Positions 11,421-23,300 of a DNA stretch of 64,000 nucleotides are shown here, in pieces. The notes under the pieces are model-generated. The model was not told where the DNA came from and did no database searches. It saw nothing but the letters and a program-made list of their open reading frames with translations. The stretch is from positions 15,140,001 to 15,204,000 of the forward strand of contig JALMGJ010000006.1 of NCBI GenBank assembly GCA_023362775.1, in the 5' to 3' direction. A program made the translations under genes and the position numbers. The stretch's first letter is position 1. Each line of letters begins with the position of its first letter. This DNA comes from Charina bottae. Taxonomy: Eukaryota > Chordata > Lepidosauria > Squamata > Charinaidae.

Positions 11421-12629
11421 AGATATTATAGCTAAAATAATAGAGAACCAAATAATCTTCTTCTTCTTCCCAAAAATGCAATTTGTAATTCATCCAAAAG
11501 GTTTATGCACCATTACCCAAAAGAAAATATATAGTTCCATGTTAAATAATAGGATTAACAAGTAGGGTTTATTTTGTTTTAGTGACATCCCTTTATCAAA
11601 GGCCATTGCTCTTGGTTTGCCTAGCAGAGAATCTGAAATAAAATGTAGGTTTATCAGTAATATTTCCAGTGCAACCATGCATAAAACTGACAAATCAGTT
11701 TTGATTGGTATCATCTTTAGCAACTGTAGTAAAAGTTTACATGTCCAACATTTTTAAAAAGTACACCTTTGGGCATAGCTAGGAGCATCATGCAGCAAAA
11801 AACAAATAACCCTCTTAAACTTTAGCATGTATTATCAAACGCAAATGAACAAAGGAAGCACTTGGCTTAGCAATTTCTGTGCATCCTTATTATTTTGAAA
11901 AACATGGAATATGATGGATTTAAGAAGCAGATTAGTCAGGACTGAGACTTAATGCAACAGCAAAAGCTTTGTCTCTAGATGTATTTATTGTTTTGATTTC
12001 TACCCCATTTTGCTCTTCTGCAAGCATTCATGAAAGCTAATTATTTAAAAAAAAGAATATTTAAAAAGAGTATTTAAAATATTAATTAAAAGGAACACTA
12101 AAAGTGGTATTACATCATTTAACCACTAAAATACTAGCAGATCTCAAGCTCCAGCCTGGTGCATCTAGCAAAAAAGATAGCGACCACCTTCATGTGACAG
12201 ATTAAGCCATCGTGTGTGTTTGTTTGTTTTTAAGCATGCTGTGTGAATTCAACCCGTTGTGGTTCATATACACTTATTCACATTTGAAGAACCATGACAT
12301 TGAAGAGTCATTGGGTAGTGAGAAGAACCGAAAGATTGTTCTGCTGAATTCCTCAAGGGTCTCTGCTAAACACAGTAGACCATATTAAGCTAACGGGACC
12401 GATAGATTAGTATTCATAAATTTTTAACACTTCCTATGGGTGACACACAGCTAACAAGCCTTTAAAGAAGCAGTTATTCCTGAGAGGATTCTGTTACCTC
12501 CCCAGCTTCCCCTGATTTACTTACAGAAAATAAAAATCTGTGAGACAGTTGTTTTGTTCATTGCTTTTTAAACGGTGGCAATTTTTGATCTTCATTGGCA
12601 CATAAGGAGGACCTTAATGGAATATAATC

Positions 12630-12815
12630 ATCATCATAATTATTTATTAAATTTATATGCCGCCCAGCTCCCAGTGACTCTGGGCAGTTTATTATTTAAA
12701 GCATAATATAAATAAGTGTAGCACTGTGAATAAAATTGGAGGCTGAGCCCTCGTATATAAAAGAACAGCAATAAAATCAGCAGTTAATTCAGCAGCCAGA
12801 GACAGAACTAAAAGC
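12630..12815 (-). repeat. LINE 3' end (L2/CR1-like), antisense
   Basis: TTATTTATTAAATTTATATG and CCGCCCAGCTCCCAGTGACT on plus are the reverse of the tail pattern seen at 54840-54897. Confidence 0.55.
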
Positions 12816-12962
12816 AACAAATTGGTCCATCTATTTAAATCCAAATTAATATGGGGGAAATGAGAATCCTAGCTGTTGAGCAGATGGACAGATTCTTCAG
12901 GAATAGGTATTCATTGGATACCCTCTTCTCAAGCTCAGAGCCAGCCCTACTATTAGGCAAAG

Positions 12963-13096
12963 CAGTGTTTCTCAACCTCAGCAACTTTAAGAGGTGTGGA
13001 CTTCAACTCTCAGAATTCCCCCAGCCAGCAGTGGCTGGAGGAATTCTGGGAGTTGAAGTCCATACCTCTTAAAGTTGCTGAGGTTGAGAAACACTG
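12963..13096. mobile_element. Fold-back hAT-type MITE
   Basis: Nearly perfect inverted repeat with ends CAGTGTTTCTCAACCTCAGC and its complement. Imperfect 8-bp flanks AGGCAAAG/AGGTAGAG. Confidence 0.75.
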
Positions 13097-13690
13097 AGGT
13101 AGAGTGAGGCAGTATCCACAGGCAGTAGAGACTGAGATGCACCAACAAGATGTTGGCAGTGATAACTTTGACCTTGCAGTATGCTATAGACCTCTAAATT
13201 AACATGCTGTTTGGCTGTAGGTATAGTATGGTTTCCCATCCCTGTCCCCAGTGTCAGGCCAATCAGTTTTTGGAGTTGAAATGTAGCAAGGTATCTTGGG
13301 CCAACCCTCCCCTGATGTTCAGATCATTAAAGAAAAGGAAACAAGCAAGCCAAGACAGAAGTTCAAATTGTGCCCAGGAAGGCAGAGAAGCCCCTTAACC
13401 CTCCTAAGATGATTGTTGTTTTTGATAGTTCCAGAATACAAAGTATGAAGAGTAAACCAAACAAAAAATGAGAAATGCCTGACTTTTGGCACAGGAAGAT
13501 AACCTTTTGATTAGAGTTGGCTCTATACAATCTTAGCAGCTAATTAAGGGCGTGAAGTTCAGTCCAGCAAGTTAGTGAAACCAAAGATCTTCTGGAGAGA
13601 TGCTACTTAAGGACCCGGGAAGGACATTTTTAAACTAAAATATGTTGTCTGGTTGTAAAAATGCGATTATAGTAGGAATGATAAACATTA

Positions 13691-13868
13691 CGGAGTCCTT
13701 GGTGCTCTCTGAGCTTGGTTGTTTGCTTGCCGACGTTTCGTTGCCCAACTAGGCACCCATCTAGATGTTGCCTAGTTGGGCAAGAAAATGTCTGCAAGCA
13801 AACAACCAAGCTCAGAGAGCACCAAGGACTCCACAGTTCAACCCTGAGCTACAGATATTCTCTTCTAT
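13691..13868. mobile_element. Penelope-derived fold-back element
   Basis: Two inverted arms of GGAGTCCTTGGTGCTCTCTG and AGCTTGGTTGTTTGCTTGC facing each other, plus a right tail CAGTTCAACCCTGAGCTACA. Flanked by the 12-bp duplication TGATAAACATTA (13679-13690, 13869-13880). The arms match the terminal repeat of squamate Penelope-like elements as I know it. No coding capacity. Confidence 0.75.
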
Positions 13869-14245
13869 TGATAAACATTATGTAGATCATGTCAGTCTTG
13901 CTCGTAAAATAAAGGGGACGCTGGTTCAGCAGGGTTTGATGCTCACAATTGCTTCCAGCTCTGACAAACACACTTGGCTGGGGGAGTTGTTATTCCTTGA
14001 GAAAGCAAATGAATGCTATCTGGCTGTGAGTGTGTGCACATGCGTGTGTGTGTGTCTGTGTCTGTGTCTGTGTACGTACTGTGGAAAATTACTTTCGAAC
14101 CATTATTTTGAAAAGGTCTCTGTTTTCCCACAGTCACAATTGGCAAATTCTGTAGCCTTTCATAAGTGTTTGCTAGAATTATTGGACAGAATGTCTTAAA
14201 TGATTCTCTCTTTCTCTCACCCTTTCCCCACTTTTATTCTCACAG

Positions 14246-14324
14246 AGGGAGTGGTGATCAGAATGAATGGGCATATCTCAAACACCCATCCCAGTGTATA
14301 CGGAAATTATTCTCCTCAAGTAAA
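14246..14324 (+). CDS. EPS8: EPS8 coding exon 1 (17 nt of 5'UTR plus residues 1-20)
   Basis: The acceptor is TCTCACAG and the donor is GTAAGT. The ATG at 14263 has A at -3 and opens MNGHISN, the conserved EPS8 N-terminus. The first 17 bases are untranslated, and because the exon starts at a splice acceptor at least one non-coding exon must lie upstream. The exon ends in phase 2. The overlapping donor GTAAAG four bases earlier would break the frame into exon 2, so the later GTAAGT is chosen. Confidence 0.93.
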
Positions 14325-17300
14325 GTAAGTATTGTATACCCTCTATCCTGAATTTACCAAAAATAAAATGGTGGTTAAAAACAACAACTGAGTACTTACT
14401 TCATTCTTAGGGATTTTTTTTTATTGACCCAGAAACAGTTGATGTTTGAAGTAAGTTAGTAAAGTCTCCATTGAGTCAAGGTGGTTCCCTTGTGACTTTA
14501 CAGACACATCCATGTAGTTTTCTTGGCAATGCTGCAGAAATGGATTGCTGTTGACCTCTTTTAGGATGATCTTTCAACTTCACAGTGTAGCCTGCAGCCT
14601 GGGAATTTTCTGATGGTCACTGTCTATGTACTAACCAGTTCCCATCCAGTTTAGTATTTTTGTGATTAGCTAAGGTTGGCAAGATGTTGCTATTGAGCTG
14701 GTCTTCAAGTTAGCAACAGTTTGCAAAGGTACATTCAAATATGAACGTTGAGGTATATGGTTCCACCTCGCGACCTTCCTTTGATAATATCTGTACAGAA
14801 CTCAGTTTAAGGAAGTTGCAATGTACAACTTCTGATCAGAGTATTATAGAACACAAGGTTTGGAAATGACTTTGGAGATATCTAATCCTGTGTTTCTCAA
14901 CCTTGGCAACTTTAACATGTGTGGACTTCAACTCCTAGAATTCCCCAGCCAGCATGAGAGTTGAAGTCCACACATCTTAAAGTTGCCAAGGTTGAGAAAC
15001 ACTGATCTAATCCCACCCCTTACCCAGTGGAGGAATTCATTGCTATAGTATCCCTGACAGATGGCCATCCAGGTCCTGATTAAACTCCACCAGTGAAGTA
15101 GAGTCCACCACCTCCCAAGAAAGTCTGTCCATCATTGAACAGCAATAGCCATTAGAATTCATTTCCTGATTTCTAGCTGAAGTCTACTTTCTTTAAATAA
15201 AACCCATTTTCCTCCCTATCTTCTGGGATTACTCTGAACCATACTGCCCACCCTCTGTTGGATAGCATTTCAGATATTTAAAGACAGTATCATGTTGCTC
15301 CACAGTATTTTTTCCCTCCAGGCTAAACATACCTAACATCTCCAACTGTTTTTCATTGTTTTTTTTTCTTCTAGATTCTGTATCATCTTTGTTACTTTCC
15401 TGTCCATTTGTTGATTTAACTTGTATTTCTCTTTCCCCACTTCCATCATCTCTAGCCATGCTAATATCTGAAGACATCTTCAAATGCAACATTTTGCGCT
15501 AGTATACTGATTTCCTGAAATGAAATGTTGAGCTCAAATGTTATTCTGAAGTTTATTGTTTGTGTGTGTTTCCGTGTACAGTCTCCACAACAAAGGATAA
15601 CATCAACAAAAGGCTAGAGCCTTCTTATTCAAAAGGCAGTGGAGCTTAGAGAGAACTTGATGTATCATGTCATATCCATCCATGCCTTGGGAAGAAATGT
15701 GCGCATTTGATGGCATTACTAATGAATTTAACACATGTCTTGCTTCTGCCAAGATTAATTTACTAGTGGGCACTTCAAGATTGTAATTCCAGAGGACCAG
15801 AGTAAATACCACCACAATGCCCGACTTTAGTTTGCCTCTGAAATTATTATTGAACTATACACCACATGTAGCACTAGTGTTTAGGTATGCATAAGTTACT
15901 GTGATGGTAGTTAGAGTGTTCCTGACAACAGCTCCTTGCTTTGTACTGATCCTGAAGTGCTCTTAGGATTTAAGAGAACCATTGTCAGGTCACACTAGAA
16001 TGATCTAATAGGCCTCAATGATCTCAGGAGTCGACCCGTAAACATAGGAGGAGCCATGTTGCTTTTTCAGTTCAAAAACGTAGTGGTAGGAGATACGTAG
16101 CCTTCATTTCCCTTTCCTTTATTATTAAGAATCATACTAGATATGGGGTTAGTTGTAGCCTCCGTTTCCCTCTTTCTTTAATATTAAGAATCATACTAGA
16201 TATGGGGTTAGTTGAACCCTGCTGGCTAAATGTGAGGTCTGTCCTGGTGGCATCTTCACACATAAAAGGGGTGATGATCTGATGCTTGGAATAAAATAGT
16301 GTTCTAAAAGTTGTAAAGAGCTAAATATCTCTTGCTTCTGGCTTTTGGGGGGGGGGGGGGAATCTCCTGGACCAAACTCTGAGATTGAAAATAAACTAAG
16401 CAGAAAGGGACTGCAAGAGGTAAATTTATTTATTTATTATTCCAATTTGTTTAGCCACCCATTTCATACATACGACTCAACTTTCAGTGTGAAGGAGGGG
16501 GGCCACCTTTCTTACCTCTTTTGCTAAAAAAAGAGAAAAAGTTCATGTTGCTGGTCCCTTTAATCCACCACTTTGGCAGATTAATCTCTCGTTATTGTAC
16601 CTAAGGTGGTATTCATTTAAACCATTTTATATTCTACCTTTTCATCCAATTGAGGATCGCAAAGTATCTTATAACATCAGATAAAAGTGTGTTAGTATAA
16701 TTAAAGAGATCATGTAGTTACAAGAAAGCAGCAAAAATGTGTAGATCCCAGATATTTAATCAAGTATCTTCTTCCTTACCCTATAAACTCTGTATGCAAA
16801 TATCACAATATGCAAATACATGTGAATGTTGTTCCTTTAACCCAGGCTTCCCAGTTAGTGCCCTCCAGATATGTTGGGACTAACATTTCCAGAATTTTCA
16901 TATGGCTTGTTGTAGCCACAACACATCTGATACAGTACATACCAGATCAGGGCAGGCTGTTTTAATCAATTGACAAGTCAAGAGACCCACTATTTTTTCA
17001 TGTCCCTGCTACAGATTTGGCCATTTGTTTTGGTGCTTGACCTTCTTGTAATAATGAAAGTCAAGGAACCCATCCTCCATGTAGTAAACAACAGCTTTGA
17101 TGAGAAAAGGAGGTGTTTACACAATGCCTCAGCTCTGTGTATCAAGTTACAACTGGAGGCACTGGACCCAAGTGCTTGAGTCCTCTGGTTTTCAAGAACT
17201 GAAGGGCTCAGATAAGATTTATTTATTTATCATACTTATATCCTGCCCATCTCCCTCCCAAGGAGGGACCCTAGGCGGTTCACAATAAAATAGTTTAAAA

Positions 17301-20300
17301 TCAATTTAAAAAACCATAAATAATATCAGTAATCATAAAATACATAGTTACAATCAGATCCAAACAATGGTAGATCTTATCCCAAGAGCTGGTCGGGCTG
17401 GACAAGGGAAATCTAAGAAACCAGCCAACCCCAAGACTGGCTATTCCCCACCCCACCCCAAGCATGATGACACAACCAGGTCTTTAGGTTTTTTCTAAAG
17501 TCCAGGAGAGAGGGGGCTAATCTTATTTCAGGGGGGAGAATGTTCCAGAGGGCGGGGGCTGCTGCAGAGAAGGCACGCCTCCTGGACCCCGTCAGATGGA
17601 ATTCTCTTATAGACGTGGCTCGTAGCATGCCCTCTCTGCATGACCGGGTGGGACGGGTTGATGTGATGGGGATGAGATTGAAGTGCTCATCATCACCCTT
17701 TCATTAAATGGAGGAAAGCTGGTGATTTCTGGCATCTAAACAGATTTATAAATGAGACAAGTGTTATTTGTTGAAGCCAAAGCTATGTGTAATTTATTTG
17801 TGTGTTTTATGAAGCAGAGAAAAAGTTGCTTAAAAAACAACAACAGCTATCTGAGGTTCATCTACTTGCATTTGCATGCTTTCGAATTGCTAGGTTGGCA
17901 AGAGCTGGGGCAAGTGCGGGAGCTCACTCCGTCACGCGGGGCTAGGGATTCGAACCTCCGAACTTGCGATCTTCATTTGGGGTTGAGGCTTCAAATTCTA
18001 GCAGCTGCATTCATGGTTGGAGGAGAAGCAGTAGCATGCCTGGATTCGGGTAATGCTATCTCCAAACTCAGCCTCAGCCTGATGGAAGTCATTCTTCAGT
18101 GTCAACTTTATTCTCTCAGGGCGAGAGAATAGTTCCCATTCTGAAATGACTGTCTTATTGGTTTATGTACGCTTGGATGGGTAGCAACTGATAACATCAT
18201 ATGCTATCAATTGCTGGTGGCAACTTCCTAATTTTTAGAAAACTGTTAAACTACTATTTTTTCCCTTTCATTAAATGGAGGAAAGCTGGTGATTTCTGGC
18301 ATCTAAACAGATTTATAAATGAGACAAGTGTTATTTGTTGAAGCCAAAGCTATGTGTAATTTATTTGTGTGTTTTATGAAGCAGAGAAAAAGTTGCTTAA
18401 AAAACAACAACAGCTAGCTGAGGTTCTTTCTGTTTCAAGTATATGCATGTTACACACGTTGATTCTATGCATTTAAAAATACAAACTCCTTTGGCTTTTG
18501 ATTTTTTTCTGAATAAGAGCCATAATTGTTAAAAGCTTTCCTTATACACAGAAGACAAGAACAGATGGGCGTACGTGGGTGGGTCATGCTAAACTTCAGA
18601 ATTCTGGCTTAGCAATTATGGCATATCTGTATATATTAATGGTTTTTAAAAGAAGAACCTCAGATTGTCTAATGTTAAGCAATTTCCGAGCTGCTTAGAA
18701 GCATACTCAAACGAAACTTACTTGATCTTAGTCTGAATAACTAGCAACAGAGTTATTTGCAAATATATGTAGAAAATGACAAAGCATGGTAAGACGCCAG
18801 GCTTGTCGATCGGAAGATTGCAAGTTCGGAGGTTCGAATCCCTAGCCCTGCGTGCGGAGTGAGCTCCCGCACTAGCTCCAGCTCTTGCCAACCTAGCAAT
18901 TCGAAAGCATGCAAATGCAAGTAGATGAATAGGTACCACTTCGGTGGGAAGGTAACAGCGTTCCGCGCATGTCATGCGGCCACATGACCGTGGAAGTGTC
19001 TTTGGACAACGCTGGCTCTTTGGCTAACAAACGGAGATGAGCACCGGCCCCTAGAGTCGGACACGACTGCACAAATGTGCGGGGGGTACCTTTACTTTTT
19101 TTACTGTACTACCATGGGTGTGGGGGAAGAGATTCCATTAGTAGTTTCAGAATCTGCAAAGCTATTGTTTATGACATATGGATGTGAATATCCCAAGTTG
19201 TGTAAAAACCATCTCAAAGTCCTCCAGGCATCTGATACACGTTTTCCAAAGTTATGTTTTACAATAGAACTATTACAGATGGTCCCACTAATTCCAAAAG
19301 TGGCTATGTAAATTCTAAATATCGTTTAGCATATATGGTCGTTGTCCCCAACCTAAAGTAAAGGTAAAGGTTTTCCCCTGCACAGTCGTGTCCGACTCTA
19401 GGGGGTGGTGCTCATCTCCATTTCTTTAGCTGAAGAGCCAGCGTTGTCCGAAGACGCTTCCACGGTCATATGGCCGCATGACGCGCATGGAACGCTGTTA
19501 CCTACCCTCCGTAGTGGTACCTATTCATCTACTTGCATTTGCATGCTTTCGAATTGCTAGGTTGGCAAGAGCTGGGGTGAGTGCAGGAGCTCACTGCGTC
19601 ACGTGGCGCTCGGGTCTCGAACCGCTGACCTTCCAATCGACAAGCCTGGCGTCTTAACCACTGAGCCATCACGCGCGTCCCCAACCTAGTGCTCCCTATA
19701 TGTGTTGGCCCTCAACAACCATAGTTCTCAGTCTAGGGATGCCAGATTGAAGAAGAAGACTATAACCTTCTTTGATATGTCCAAAGGGACACAGGCTTCT
19801 CCAAGAACAGCCATTACTTTGACAACTCGTTTTGAAACCCAAGGAGACTTCCAAACAGAATTCGTGAACTGGTGGACATTGAAAGGAAAAGATGTACCAG
19901 TTGTTAGGCAATCTAGCATTACTGAGGTATTTGAAGTAGCTTTTTGGTTTCTGGCCATCTCTAGAGTTACTTCTCACTTCATTCAGCATTTCTGACCCCC
20001 AACTCTATCTTCCTAGTTGTCTTTGAACCATTTAGAAAATATAGTTTGTTTTAATTTATATCAGAGGATTTGTAGCTCACTGTCCTTGTTTAGATTTCTT
20101 TCCAACTGCAGATCACAAGTGGCTTTCAAAATAATCTTGTAGCATAGATTCAGGGCACATTAAGCATCCATCTCTCTGAAGTTGAGTTGATCAGGAAATT
20201 GTCTGGTGATTGATTATGCATGCACACTCATTTGCATAATTTTTCTTTAACTAGTTGAATGGCAAGACATCATTCCTACCTTTTGGAATTCCTGCCCAGC

Positions 20301-23300
20301 AAGCATTCTGAGTGGATTCCCTCACACTTGCTAAGCTGATCCACAACCACATGAACCGGAAACATGAAAGCGAAAATCCTTACATTCCTGAATTCTGTGC
20401 TCAGTGTAGTTAGTCTTTGAATTTTAGCTTTCTATATGTTGATTGACTTTTCCCAAAAAAAGTGCCCATAAACAATATATTTCTTGCCTTGCAGTGGATA
20501 TGGATCGCCAACATTTTCTTCAGGGGACAAGGACCAGAGTTCGAAGACAAGTGCAAAAGCTTTGTATGGTAAGATTCACTAGCTGATGTCTAACTTGGGC
20601 TTGTAATAATATCATGAATATGAAGTCTTAATTAAGCTAGGTGGGCTGAACGTACGTAAAAATGATTTAGAGACATCAGCCATTGTATTCTATAGCATCT
20701 GTATGTGTCTGCCCTAGAAATTAAGTTGCTATTCATTCATTCATTCATTCATTCATTCATTCATTCATTCATTCATTCATTCATTTAATAATGGCCTTAC
20801 CCCATCCCACTTTGAAGACTCTGGGCAGCATACAGCAAAGTACACAAAGCACACAGACTGATCAATCTCCTTCCCCCAAGATGAATATCCACACAACAAT
20901 TAATTAGTGCTAAAGGTACATTGGGCCCCACAACTGTACTCTACCATCTAGCCCACACCCTGTGTACTTCTTGGGTGGGGAGATAATTCTTAGCAGGTTC
21001 TTTCAAGATGATAAGACTGGACAGGCAGATTTAATTTTGGCCAGGCTGTATCTGATATACCCTGATGCTACACCATATAGGACTTTGTAAGTAATAACCA
21101 GCACTAAATTGATCCTGGAAGCCTTATGATAAGCACCTAACTGCCTCAGTGTACCCCTTTCTCTGTTTATTTGTTGTTAGATCCTTAGGTGCATCTAGAT
21201 TTCATTAAAATTTAAGGGCTACCTTGTGCCCCCCAAGCTTCAGAAATCTAGACAGAGATGGAACAAAAGAACTGAATTGGGGCTCTTGTGTATGTTGATA
21301 GAAAACTGCTACAGCAGTCTTGCTAGTAGTTGGACAAGTGTATTACAGGCAGCTATCAATAGGGACAGTTGCAGCGTTCTAAGGGGGACAAAGATTTTCT
21401 AGGTATAGGTTGGGTTGGATCTGCTCTTCAAGATCAACATCACGAATGATATTATGTATGTGTAAGCAGGATGCTGTTTCCTTTCAGACTGAGCAACATT
21501 TTGCAAAGGACAGATAGAAAGTAAAAAGTAGTGAACAGTAAAAGGCAGGAGAAGTAAAATCGGTCATGGGGCCCCAGCTTTTGTTGATTGCACAGTTTTT
21601 GGCAAACCCAGGTTGATTTCTATCTGCTCTGCAAACTGATCCTTATTAAAAGCCTGTGTCTGTATGTTGCATTTAATAAAGCTCTGCTTTCTTTCCTTTA
21701 CTTCTTCTCTTTTCTTTGTTCTTTAGTGTTGTGTGACAGCCAATTTTTCATTGCAAGTCTATATGTCAACACTGTTGTCCTGGCACCTTCCCAAATGGAA
21801 ATAATCACTGGGTATAGGATTGATCTAAATATTGCTTCTTTTCCTTTCTTTTGAAAAATAATAATTCTCAGGAGCAGATGGGTTTTATTTCTTCAGATCA
21901 TCATCCAAGCAAAAAACCAAGAAAGGTAGCAGATGACAAAAGACTTTGCTGCTCTGTTTCTGTGGATTTGTGTGCATGTGCGCACGTGCGTGTATGCATG
22001 CACATTTTCAATATGAACCTTTTGAAAAAAAAGGCTGCACAAATGAAAATACGTCAACATGTTGACACAATCAAATGCTTCTAATGTTTAACTATGGACT
22101 GTTAGACTCCAAAATGATTGAGGAATTTTCTGATGGGGCAAGTTTGTGCTTCCAAAAAATACTGTACGTGTAAGAGAGGAGAATATGGTGATAGTGAAGC
22201 CCTTGTAAAGCACCGGGGGGGTGGGGGGAAGGTTGTGTTTAAATCCTTTGTATGCCGTAAAGGTAAAGGTTCCCCCCGCACATTTATGCAGTCGTGTCCG
22301 ACTCTAGGGGCCGGTGCTCATCTCCGTTTGTTAGCCGAAGAGCCAGCGATGTCCGAAGACGCTTCCACGGTCATGTGGCCGGCATGACACACGCCGAACA
22401 CTGTTACCTACCCACCGAAGTGGTACCTATTCATCTACTTGCATTTGCATGCTTTCGAATTGCTAGGTTGGCAAGAGCTGGGGCAAGTGCGGGAGCTCAC
22501 TCCGTCATGCGGGGCTAGGGATTCGAACCTCCGAACTTGCGATCTTCTGATCGACAAGCCTGGCGTCTTACCCGCTGAGCCACCACGCCCCTCTATTGTA
22601 TGCCATACTTTTCAGGAAATAATAATCAAGGGCGCACCCTGCCCCAACTGTGATCTTCCAAATATACAATTGCGATCACATCCCATACTGGGTGGGAGCA
22701 GCCTGGGGCCACTAGGTTATGAAAGATCTAATTTGATTGTTTACTGTATAACAGTTCTTCTCAAACTTGGCAACTTTAAGACACGTGGACTTCAACTCCC
22801 AGAATTCCACAGCCAGCAGGGGAATTCTGGGAGTTGAAGTCTACATATCTTAAAGTTGCCAAGTTTGAGAAGCAATGCTGTATAATAAAACCCAAGGGCT
22901 GGATCCTGCAACCTTTTTTTCCATTTAAAAGTCTCCTCAGTGGAGAAGATAAATATTATGAATATTTATTTACGTAAGAAGTACAGAAATGAACAGGCAT
23001 CAACAGCCCTTTTTGCTGCCGTGCCCCATGGTGTGATCTCACAAAAAGGCCAGGTGGCACGAGTGAAATATAGGAAGCTCATAAAATATGATGAGATTGT
23101 GGCAATCTCACAAAGTTGGTTGGAAAATGGGAGTATTAGCAATCACGGGGACTTGAATTATTTCCTAAAAGTTGAAATCTGCTATTTTAGTTTGGAGGGC
23201 CTGTGGGCATCATTTGGCATTTGGAATTGGTGCCATTTTGTTGACGCTGGCCATAGCTCAATGCCTAACTGAAGACGAGAAGAACTGAACTGAAAAATGT

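Larger units (their letters stand above)
1..14245. other. Upstream region without a recognisable coding exon
   Basis: Open frames here are short, lack splice-consistent conservation and often start at non-ATG codons. What I can identify is repeats: LINE 3' ends, an L1 fragment with target duplication, Penelope/BovB RT remnants, SINEs, MITEs and microsatellites, listed separately. Because EPS8 exon 1 begins at a splice acceptor, this stretch is probably 5'-UTR intron or upstream DNA. I cannot see a CpG-island promoter; the only strongly GC-rich patch (about 1785-2080) is a MITE. Confidence 0.7.
14325..20494 (+). other. EPS8: EPS8 intron 1
   Basis: A 6.2-kb intron holding a hAT MITE, an antisense LINE 3' end, a 164-bp direct duplication around a SINE fragment, two Sauria-type SINEs and a 58-bp tandem duplication. 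No extra exon was recognised. Confidence 0.85.

Noticed and set aside
22940..23272. A 110-codon frame in EPS8 intron 2
   Set aside because: No similarity I recognise and no splice context. Its length is possible by chance in a window of this size.
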